Shown: positions 1-12,100 of the stretch, in pieces | Layout of the letters: the number at the start of each line of letters is the position of its first letter | How positions within the stretch are numbered: the first letter of the stretch is position 1 | Source of the DNA: Psettodes erumei | Lineage: Eukaryota > Chordata > Actinopteri > Pleuronectiformes > Psettodidae | Assembly (NCBI GenBank): GCA_016785225.1 | Contig: JAFBJZ010000422.1 | Span: 5,014,001 to 5,078,000, forward strand | Reading direction: 5' to 3' | Length of the DNA stretch: 64,000 nucleotides | The notes under the pieces: generated by a model | The model's database searches: none | What the model saw: only the letters and a program-made list of their open reading frames with translations | Told to the model about the DNA's origin: nothing | Made by a program: the position numbers and the translations under genes

Positions 1-100
1 GTCAGGTTCTTTGTCTTCTCCAGAATCTCATTAATCTGCTGATGCACCAGTGTGCTGTTTGTGTTCGCCAGCGTGGGGCCATGGTAGAAGTGTTCAAAAA
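1..100 (-). CDS. slc4a11: slc4a11 coding exon 14 (cut by window edge)
   Basis: After a CTTCCCAG-type acceptor the exon reads FEHFYHGPTLANTNSTLVHQ and continues to KTKNLT at base 1. Two N-glycosylation sequons mark the large extracellular loop. The exon and the remaining membrane spans continue beyond the window. Confidence 0.92.
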
Positions 101-3100
101 CTGGGAAGTGTGATGTAAAAAGAGAAGAAAATAGAAGGTTAATGTGGGGACAAGCAAATAGATTCAACATGACGATATTTCTTGTGCTTTTGACACATTT
201 AACATAACTTTTTAATCTTTGTCAAGTCTCTTAAAAGGCCCAAGTAGAGAAAATAAAGTTTAAATAAACATATTTATGTCCACTTCACACAACACTGCTT
301 ATCTTCATACATATTGTAACACCTCATCAATATAATTCCCTTTTACTTTGTCATTCTCAGAACATTTGGAGGCATATTCTCGCATTTCAAGCAGTGCACT
401 TTATTCAAGCTTTGCTGACTTTGCTGTAGTCCGGCAAAAATCTACAACAGCCCGAGGCTCAAAGAGCAAGGAATCCACCATGTACTGATCCGTTTATTTC
501 CTCCTCTTGTTACAAACCCTTGTGAAAACGCTATAAACAGAAGCAGCAAGACTAAACTATATTAAAAACATAATACGTAGGGGGTCTGTTTTGATTTCAC
601 ACATGCATTTCCTCCAAAGACTCCATGATGGATACATGTATTTGCTGTTACCCAGTAATATATGACAGACAAGAAGTTCCCTTTTCAGTATGAAGGGACA
701 GCTTCACTGTAGGTGTGTTCTATTGTCGTCTGACCTTGGCATTACTCACTTTTGATCGTGCCTTTCACTGCATCCCCGACGAATGCTATGGAGATGAACA
801 ATGCGATGACCTCTTCTGTTGACCTGAGATTATAATGGAAATAAGAGGAGCATGGCGTGATCACCCATGTTTTATTTAAATAATCCATCATCCAGCAAAA
901 TAAATTGTCATATCAATATCATAGAATATTGATTATGGCTGTAAACTGGAAATCATAACACATGGTGGCTACACCTCAGTGCACGGGCACAGTAAATGTT
1001 GCCTGAAAGTTGTGTTGCTTGTTCACCGTTTGAAGAGCTTCATCAGCAGGCTGACATTGAATAAACCTCCAAGGATGAGGAACAAACTGTTCCATAAACC
1101 AATGCAGGCATAGAAAGCATCGAAGTCCAGATCATAGTCGTCGCAGATGCCCCTGATGACTATAAAAATATAAAGACAGACAATTCTTACTCCTGTTTTC
1201 TGTAGATAATAGAGTTGTAGGAAGAAATACAATTTTCAACTACCCTGCATGTAGCAAAGACAACGCAGTTGAAACTCAAAGCTATGCTACACAGTTTTTT
1301 GGCCACCAGAGAAAAACAAATTGGCAGACACACAACCCTGACAAATTACCCTCTTATGAAACTACCATGGACAGTTGCCTTCATGCACATCCAGTCGACA
1401 CAGAGTGACATTTATCATTCATTTGTTGTTGTGGTTCTGAGGAAGCCTGATGATTGATTGAAAAGACAGCTTTCCAGCCATTTGGTGCCCAGCAAGTAGT
1501 GCACAGTTGGTTTATCAGAACTTGTTGTAGAAAACAGAAAAGAAAGCTAAAAGTTAAGAACCTCCACAGAGCTGGAGAGTTAGGTCATAATTCTCTGTGG
1601 ATATGTCTCTGCAAGCGACCCCTTTTGAAATGATATAAATCGACTTGATTGAACGTTAATAAAAATACTCTTCATCAAACCCGATCAAAATTGAATTGGA
1701 TTGTGTATGCTGCATGTAAAGACAAAATACAAAAGCCCCATTTTTTTGTTAAATAGCAGCACACAATACACACCACTTATGAAGATGGCCAGTGGGGCAG
1801 TGGTCAGTGGAATGACGAGTGGCGAGCCAGCAAACAAAGCATAGATAACTCCTCCAATGCTCTGGCCAACAATGGTTTTCTGAACATCTGTCAAAAAAGC
1901 AACATCACAACAGGTGAACATTGTTTGCACTGCATTATTTAACTTTTTTTTTCTCAGCAGCCTAGTTAACATTCTTGTTAAGTGAAATATTACAATGATA
2001 GTAGGATACTGCAGATGAAGCCAATAAAAAAGTCTATACCTATCTCTCCTCTTGTACTTTCATCGTTCAGTGAGCCGAAGGCAATAGCAGGCAGCAGAAT
2101 GGCAATGTAGAGGAAAATAGCAGTGGTGGTGTACTTTAGCAGAGAGCGGTCCTTTCCAGTTATACCTTGATGGATTATTTAAAGGGTTATTGAAGAGATA
2201 ACAACCTAGCCAATGGACTTTGAAGTGGGAGGCTTTAAAAGAAAATTGTGCAATTTTTTTTGCAACGACAAACCAGCTAAAGCAGATGTAGGCCCACTTA
2301 GTGAAACAGTATTACAAGACATTGTTAATACCATCTGTGAAGTCCGAGGGGTAGAGGGGGAGTCTGCGACGGAGGTCATTATAAACACCTTTGCCAGCTT
2401 TCAAGAAATCTTTGCACTGTGAGAGAAAAATTAGATGCTTCAGTCAGTATAAAGGACTATAATTTGTTAAGGGAAAAATGCTCAGTCACACTCTAAAACA
2501 CTCATGGTTTGACCAGATGGAGAGCTCTCTAATGGATAGATTGAGACTATAAAAATGTGAAGAAACAGTCAAGATGATTTTGCTTTGTCCTTTTTTTGTC
2601 ATTTTTTGGAATGACGGAAGAGACTTGGTGTCCATGCTTTGTTGCTTATTTTTGTATTATTTTAGACCAGCAGAATTGATGGTTAAATGTTTAGTTTGGC
2701 TGCAACAAACCTCCACATAAACCCTGTTTTTAAAACTGTTGAGGATATCAGGTGTAACCACAAACTGTTTCTGTGTAAATCCAGTATCTGGATGCTCTTC
2801 AACCTTTTCCAAACTCCCTGGCAAACACACACATTTCATTTTAAACTCTGGACACAATGAAGCACTTAATTAGTGCATGTAGCTGCACACATACTGCTGC
2901 CAGAACCAAAGCAGAACCCAGCTGCTTCTCATTCCTCAGACCCGGATAATCACATAATCTGGCTCAACTGCTTTACTGTGCCACATCTTTTATGGGTGGA
3001 GGGTGGGAAAACGTAAGGCTGTGAAGAGACCTGAGAGTCATTAGATAAAAAAAATGTTGACTATAATGTTGCGCAAGTGCATTCGTTTTTCTCGGTTAAT

Positions 3101-6100
3101 GCTTTTTTGGCATCTCCATTGCTCTCATAATATGCTGAAGGTAACCAGTGTTATATATGTGTTTTATATTTGCACTGTTCCTCCTCTTTCACACCTTAAG
3201 CTGTTTCCCTCTACGTGGATCTGAATCCTCCACTTCTTCTACTTCTGGCTTCTCATTGACCACAGAGAGCTGCTGTCGCTGGTACACCAGCTCCTGTTTG
3301 AACTCCTCCTGGGTCTTGGCCTCCAGAAGTCTCTGCCTGAAGGAAATGTCAGAGAACATTGTGGCAAATGTTCTACCCAGTTCAATGGCCGTCTTGGTGC
3401 TTTTCTGAAATGGGATGATGAGAGAGTTTAAGAGGTAAGCATTCTTAAAACGACATTCTGCTGAGTATCAGTCTTAGTCACTTTCTGTAATGGCTCAGGA
3501 GCACTAGCTATGGGATTCAGTGAAGCTCTGAAGTTTTACAGTCTCACAGATGGATCATTTTTAAACATTATGGGTAAATTTTGTGCAGAAGGATAAGGGT
3601 GATGGAGCCAGAACCAAACTTCAAACCAGAGTTATGCGGTCTCTTGAGTACCGCTGATTATTTTGATAGTCAAATAATGATTTGTCTCGAGGTGTTTGAA
3701 AATTGTTAAAAGTACCCATCACGAGTGCCTACGTTTTGAAGAACTGAGGATTGGACCTTACTGTTCTGGGAGGGGCCAGGATGAGGATGACATAGCGAGC
3801 CTCACAGCAGTTGACCCCCCAGTTCTGTGGCCTCTCCAGGCGGGTGACACAGACATGGCGTCTCTGCAGGCTCCTCACATTGGAGCTGAATTGATTTGAA
3901 AAATTATTTACTTTTGGTGGTTTATAAATTATGGATTTTGCAGCAACCTTTATTGAGATGAACTGAATTAACAGCTCCCTTACGCATAAATATTTTTGGC
4001 AATAAACTCACAGAATGCAAAGCCAGGACTGCTGGTATCGAATGCCCGTGGAAGTAGCAGTCACACCCTGAATGGTCTCTGACAGAAGGTGGACTGTGAA
4101 GCAAATAAAATGCAACAAACAGACAAAAGAAGCTGTCATGTCAGACAAATACTTCACCTCAAAATGATTGAGTTCACTTCTTCAACATTTTCCTAACCAT
4201 TTAACTCCTTTCCCCCAGCATCTGTGAACAGTGAGTTCATGACCTTGTCCACGTCGCAGCTCCCGAGACCATCCTCCACCACATGTGTTAGCATTCGCTT
4301 CAGGACCTCGTCCAGAGTGACCGCCTTCTCGTCCAAAAGGATGCTCGCCTGTGCCAGGAAGCTGTCCAGGTCTCTGTGGGCACGCACCTCTTCCTGGAAG
4401 TTCATTGGCTTCACATACTGGTAGGAGCCAAGAACAAGGGGAATTGATAGCTGATGCATGAAATGTTACAGGCTCACTTACTGATTCTCCTCAGTGCCGG
4501 ACAGTCACTACATCTCAGCCTTCCTTCCATCTTAATTAGTAAGTTAGTTAGTTAGTTACGGGGTTTTAAAGAGAGGACGGCTGCAAAAGAAAATCTTACT
4601 TTTCTTGTTGTATTTAAAAGCCCAAATCCAGGGCCTTCAGAATCTGCAAATAAGAGAGAAACACAAGTTAACCACTGCTTAATCTGAACTGCATTTTTTC
4701 TGACTTGTATTATTCTTTCAACAAGTCATACCACAGACTACATATGTGTAGGTATAATATGTAACACACCTGAAACACTGATCTGGATCTGGTTGTCATA
4801 GATGTGACCCTTGTGAGTGACAGATGACTCTTGCCCACAATCCTCCTGTTCTCCATTCTGTAGTTCTGTGGATAAAATATACTGTAGGTCACAGTCAACA
4901 TCAAGTACCCAAGTTGATAAGTTAGAAGCAGCAGAATAACTGTTTGTTGCTTTGTTAATATTCATTTTACATCTGAGTGAATCACATTAAATAACCAGCA
5001 ATAAAAGAGGTCATTTCCCAGCCTCAGTTGTTGCCTTATTGTGATATGCCATGCTAAGATAAAATGTCGTATCAAGGTTAAGATGCTCCACTAGCCATAT
5101 TCACAGTGCCGCCAGTAAGGGGCAATATATTTTGCCCTCCCACCACTCTGCCATCTGTTGACAAGCACACAGCAAAGAGGGAGGGAGAGGAGCACCATAA
5201 AAAAATCCCCTTTAAACCAGACGTGCAGCAATATAACAATAGCAGCCCCTCATAAATTCCTTCATTGTATTGAAGATAAATATGCCATCTCGACTGTAAG
5301 TTTTACGAACAGAGAGGAAATGGCCACAGAATTAGAGAATCAAATTTTAACCCTTCACGAGCAAAGCAGTGAACTCTGAATATTCTCTCTCCCCGTCACT
5401 AACTTAAAGATCATCTACCTCTTTGTTTACCCATTAATTACCCTCTCAATGCACAGCAAAGGGACTGGCTGTGTTATCTCCAGTTTACTGAAGGGAGAAA
5501 AAAAAAATCCTGAATTACATTTTTTGCTGCTTTTGCAAAGCAGATCATATCATATAACTTATATAAAAGAGTGGGACCCATGTGGAGAAAAGCAATCAAT
5601 GTATATTAAGTATGTGTGACTGCGGCTACACACCCATCTCTTGGAAAACATATCCATTCTTGGACCTCCCCGTGGATGGAGCATCTGTGGAGGGAGAGAT
5701 GATAAATGTGGTATTTACACAACTTCTTACCTCATTAATGTTATTAGGTCTTTTATTTTAAAATGCGTCATTATTTTTATTGACTTGCAAAGGCATCAGT
5801 CACAGTCATCAGAGTCCAAAGAAATCTAAACAGTTATGATTGCAAGTTACAGCAAAGTCAGAATTTTGACGACAAAGAATTTTGGCTTTTAAGTGGTATT
5901 AATGAACTTTTCACCACTTGGGGGCAGTGTAACAAGCTGTAAAAACTGCTGATATATTATTGCCTTATAAAGCTGGTATGGCAAACACTGGTTTATTTAC
6001 ACATCGAGCAGATTGTGAGCAACAATAGCTTTCATCTGGAGTCGCATTTTGGCTCCAGGGATAAATATCTCATGAGGGAAGTGTTTGGCTCTTAAGCAAA

Positions 6101-9100
6101 TGATCCACTGTGTTCACCAGCTAGTCGCTAACTGTGTGTGGAAACAAAACAGTAGGGGCCATCAAACCAAACTGGGCCAACAAGGTACCCCAACACTTTA
6201 ACAGTCTGACCCTGTTGCTGATCTCAGCAGGTTTAGCCTGCAGAAAAATGTCTGTTCACATCGCCTATTGAGATGTTCTAAAACATAAATTTATTTATTT
6301 TTACTAAAATGTCAAATAATTATGCATAACATCTCAGTTTGTTGTATCATTATGTCCTATGTAACACAGTCAGCCAGGCTTTAATAAAGACCTTTAAAGT
6401 GGCGTGACATGTTATGTGATGTAAAAAGAGGAAGGCATGTTGAGATATTAGAGTAGACAATAAAAATATGCTGAGAAACAACAAAAAAAAACCCTTCAAC
6501 CTCAGTTACAACAAAAATCTGATGCCAGCTGTGATAGATGTTTGTATAGGCGGTCATGTTTCTGTGAAACACTGCTGCGACTGCACAGATGAGCTTTTTC
6601 CTCGCCTGAGGCAGAGTTTGGCTCCAGGGGCTCCCGAGCAAGGCAATATCTCAAAGCAGATTAGACAGAACATTCCCAGGCCTCCTCCTCTTCACAGGAG
6701 TCTGCACAGACAACAAGGTGCCTCACAGCTCATGCAATAAACTGTTTGTTCTACAGCCAGGTGCGGAGAGCATGATTTAGTCTGCTTGAATGAGACCTTT
6801 ACAGTTTGTCTCATAAAGACAAAGGTCAAGTTTATCGTAAATACGCTCAGCTGTCTCAACCTTATCAGCAACAGGATCAACAACAGAGACCAGTAGCCAC
6901 TGGACAGTGATGCTACGTGCTTGTCAGTTACAGTAGTAAAATAAAAAAAAGCAGTAAAAGTGTGTCTCAAATGTAAAAATTGACAGGAGAGACAGTGTGG
7001 GAACTTTCAACTGTAAAATCTTTTAGACATAATATTTCACAGTCTTTCTGCAGGCCTGTGGGTTACCATGGTTTATGCTTGTGAGGTTAATGTCCTGGTG
7101 CTTACGGTGCAGTCTGACTACATTGACAGTGAAATGAGTGTATGCAAGCCTTGCATTTTCCCATGAGGGGCAACTCTGACACTGAAACTGCTTCTCAAAA
7201 TAGTTTGCTTCAGACTGCCCTGTTTATGAACTACTTGAAAACAGGGTTTGGTGATTTGTTTTGGTTGCAATTCCACTTAAAGAAGGTACGATTGAAAAAA
7301 ACATTTTGTATGTTCTTATCCTGTGCCCCTTTTATAAATCTAGTATTTTTTTATATCAAATCTTCCTGCGATATCTAAAAAAATTTAATAACTAATTCCA
7401 AACACGAGTGTGTACACATTAATGTAGCTCACAAAGCGGTGAGTCAAATGTATGTTTTTGGATCTCGGTCGGCAAAATAATCTAAACATAATTGTTTACA
7501 TTGCCAAGAGTAAGATCACACATTTATTTATACATTTATCTCTTAACCTTCTTCTGTTGGTTAGCGTGCCATCCTGCTATCTGTATTGATATTGGATGTC
7601 CTTGAACAATAGGAAAGAGAACAATCCTTGTTGGGTCTCTGGAAACAAGTGCTCTGAGCCACAAAGCCAAAAACTGCACAAGGTCAGACCAGCAGACGGG
7701 AGATAGGACACTGTGTTCATAAAAATAACGGGGTCATTCCAGCTTTACTTTTACATAAAGGCTCACTTTTCAATTGTGTACTAAGACATACTATTTTGTG
7801 CTATGTTACAAAATATATTTAACATTTATTTCTACAGCAAAGAACCAGTCAACCTTATCAAGACCACGTTTGACCATGGTGGGTGCACACAGCTGTGCCA
7901 TGAACACTGTATACTCTGTAAGTCACAATGTACACATTCATACACTGAAATAAAGCAAATAACAGGAAGGAGGAATCACAGCTCATTCCACTTCAACACC
8001 TCAAGACTGCCTGATGTTTGTTTATCCACCATGTTAGATATGATGGCTGGACCAACAGTAACAAGTAAGTTATACTTTACTAGCCAAGGTACACATCCTT
8101 TTTTTTATTTCTTTTCAGACATTCAAGAAGTTTGAGGTACATTTGGAGCTAATCCTCTGAGAGACTGAAGTGTCTCAAGAGCTAAAGCAAAGCAAAATTT
8201 ATTTCTGTAGTACATTTCATTCCAGTGTAGATTCAATGTGCTCTGCATTAAAATCAAAACAGAACAAAAACATATATATGCAGCATGTGCATCTAGATAT
8301 GCAACACATGCACACAAATGTGTACAACTAAGTAGATCAGTATGATTATTTAAACACAATTAAACTTTGGTCTGTTTTCTTTGTGCTTCTAATAACTGTT
8401 CTTGTTAGAGCACATCTAATATAATCTGGCAAATTATATCCAGCAGCTTCACCAGATTTAATGTCAACTCAAAGCAAACCAAAGAATCAAATCTAATAAT
8501 AAATTAGAAATGTTACCATTGTCACTGTTAGCTCGTAGATCATGACTTACCTGAGGAAAACCGTTTTTCGTCTTTCGAAACCTGATGATTGTACAGGGAG
8601 ATGTAATATTGGATAATTCGCTGATAATTAGAAATCAAAAAGGGGTCAAGACTGGGCTTCTTTTAATAATGGTTTGACTATTGCAAGTTGAAGAGGGTTA
8701 GAAAAAATAGACTGCAAAGAGATGCTCACTAAAACATCAGTGTACAGCCAATTAAAAGTACATTTGAAAAGATGCAACATAGAAAGCAGGTGAATCTGCT
8801 GAGGTCCATTACCTCTCTTAGATCTTCCAAAGTAATAGCAAAGAAAGCGGACAGAACAGCAGTGCACTGAGAAGGGGAAATGTAATATCTAATATATATT
8901 ATATAGTATAATAATAGTTAGGATTGATACAGCTCCCGTATGAAATTGCAATTAACTGTGATGAATGAACTGTAACTGAAAACATATTATCATCAACTTC
9001 AACCAGAGAATGCCTGAAACAAGGATTGAAAGCTTTGAAATTTGCCAGATTACAATATTAGGCATTTTTGTACCAGATAATCTTCTTAATCTTTGACCTG

Positions 9101-12100
9101 AGAAAATTCCAAAAGCACTATTTAACCCTTTTAATAACACTGAGGAGGAAATACATCTTTGCTCTGTCCAGTAGGGCTTCAGCCAACCATTACTTTTATC
9201 AGTTATCTTATCAATTGCAAAATTCAGAATAATCTCCTAAAGCTAAAGGTGATGTCTGACCAGTTGTCCAAAGTAACAAACATATTCAATTTGCTGTCAC
9301 ATAAGGAGAAGAAAAGCAGCAATACATGTTTTGGATTTCTTAATGACCATTCGCAGTTATCAGGTTGCCAATTCATTTTCTGTGGATTAATTATTGATTA
9401 TTTTCAGTGTGTTGGACAGTCACTTTCATTTCTGCGTTTTGCAGGTGCAGTGAAGCTGGGATAGTGGAATTGAGGTGATTCTGTGAAAAAAGTCATAGAT
9501 TTCCCCACAGACAACAGAATTTAACCAAAATAAGTACTTTTAAATCACTGTAATATATGTCATGTACGATTCCCTTCACTGATACTGAAGAGTGTTCAAA
9601 GAGATGATGAAAAATAATTTGCAGGACTGTTGTAAAAAAACCTTCCATGACAAGACCAGTGTACCTTTTTATTGCCATATTGTAAATATTGACACACATC
9701 CTTTTCTTTTTGACATTCTGGCTGTCCTGGCAATAAAAGCATCTTGCTCAAATTATATTTTAATATCAAAACTCTAAAGCTCTGAAACATAAATTAGATA
9801 TAGCACACAAAGAAGCAGATAAATGAAAGAAGAAATTATTGTACTTCTACAGATGTATGCCTGCAGTTCACATTCAACAGCACACACACTGTAGAGAGGC
9901 TTTCTCCACGTTTGACACAGTTGGCTCAGGTTGCAGCGAAAAAGACCTTCTCACCCCCACGCAACCCCTGGAAAACTTACCAGATGGCACAAAATGGAGG
10001 ACCTTTTTGGCTTCCATGTTCTCCAGAGTTTTTGTTTTGTTTGCTTGTCTTTTGGTGAGACGCTTCCCAAGGGTCAACCCATCATCATTCTCCCTAACAT
10101 TCACTTAGTGATCCCTTCAATATTTTTCATACACACACATGCTGAGGTAGAGTCACCTCCCTGCACCTCCTTTGGCAGCACATGGGTTTGGGGGAGGAAG
10201 GGGGAGGGCAGGAAAAAAAAGCATGGAGGGTGAGTGGGATGTTGGTTTCTACTGGGTCCTTGTGCCTATGTACTGGAATATAATAAGGGATTTGGGATTT
10301 GAACTTTTTTTTGGCATTTCCTATTAATTTTGTTTTATACTTGCATAAGAAAGTTGGACCTGCAGTTCAGTTTTGGAAAGTTTGACCAACCTTATTTCAA
10401 CCTTATTTTACTATTTTACTTCAAACAGCAAATGTTTGAGAGAATGCCCAATTTTTGAGTCAGTCACCACAAAATCCGTTAAAAATATAATCCTTTGTTT
10501 TTTTTTAGTGATGGCAAAGTTTGTATTTGCAGCGCAGGTTACAGATTTCAAGGATAATCTTACACCTTGCAATTACTTTAGCATTCAGACAACTGCTACA
10601 TTGCGGGTACCAACACACTATGATGCACTGCTTGGATATACTAAGAAAACAGCAACTTGCTCCTAAACCCATTGCCCCATAGCACTACTAGTTGCCAAGT
10701 GCTCCACATGATGCCTTAAGCCATAAACATCAGTTCAAGGCTCAAGACTGTGAGGAGGGCAATTCCTCTCCTCTGTCTTTGTACATAGATATTTACTTCA
10801 GTAAATCATTTCTCCATTTGACATCATATGTGAAATACTCATAACCGCTGTAACCCCTAAAGCTGGATAATAGCACTATGTGGGGAACAGGCAATATTCT
10901 CCTCTGGCAGACTTTGCCAAGGAATAGATTATAGGGAAGTAGCCTGATGTAAGCCAGATGCAACAGCACAGAAATAGGCCTGGCAAAAGTAGTGAAAAAA
11001 ACAATCCTGGTTCGAGGATCAAGCTAAGATCAACCTAAAGACACATCACCCCCCAGCAGTAAGCTATAAACTCACTATCAGACCTGCTGCCCAGGAAATC
11101 TGAAAAAGGTATAAGATTACCTCCACTACTGATTGTACTTCACAGAAGAAGGGGGATATTGATGAAACTGTCAATTTGGGGACACACAAAAAAAACTGGA
11201 GAAGTAAATATGAATGATGTATTTCTACAAACTCAGTAAAATTATTTGCTTTTGTAGGAGGCAAATAAAGTAGTAGAGGCAAAAACAGAAAGTAATATGA
11301 ATATTAATCATGATAAGGTAATGAGTGTTTATAGGTTATGTATTATTCAAAATAATTTAAGAAATTTTGATTGAAATAACCTATCCAAATTCACAAATAT
11401 GAAAGTAATGACATTAGACATTGTACTATAATATTTAGCCATCGGTTCTCAAGTGTCACATCATTTTCTACAGTAGTATTTTTGATTTAGTTACACAGAA
11501 CCTACTTACCTGTTCTTAACCTAGCTGCTACTTCCTGATTTTTTCCTCTGTAATCAAGTATTTCCATATAAGTAAATGATGATGATGATGATAATAATAA
11601 TAATAACAATAATAATAATAATGTATCAATATTTTTTCAGATAAGAAGCCTACAATGTTTTCCCAGAAAGAAGAGAAATAAATTGTTAACCACAATAATA
11701 TTTAAACAAGGTGATAAAACTACAAATTTGTGAATATATTTGCACACACACATAAGCAGTGGCAGTGACAAACAGAAGGTGTCCTAAAGATTCCTGTACA
11801 AGTTTGTTAGATGATGTTATTCCCAGATGAATGCGCAGTTTAGCCTGAAGGAACAAATCCCTCTTGTAGTGCTGCATTTGTACTCAGACAATGTGGGAGA
11901 CGAATTACTTTGCCACCGTGGAATATTTATATGAACAGTAAAATAGAAGAAAGAAATGACCTGTGCAAGAGTGAGTGACTTCCTTGAGCACAGACATGAC
12001 TGCTCCCTTGTCTGCCACGAGATGTCACCAGAGTCTGCTGTTCAACAACAACATGGCAACCCTGTGAAACTGAATCTGTTGATTAACCTGTATTTTTATT

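Noticed and set aside
2206..2422. Overlapping open frames on both strands at 2.2-2.4 kb
   Set aside because: They are shadows of slc4a11 exon 9, whose true frame is different and matches the family.
11578..11622. CRISPR-like or tandem-array signal from the short repeated units
   Set aside because: It is a plain trinucleotide microsatellite in a vertebrate intron, without spacers.
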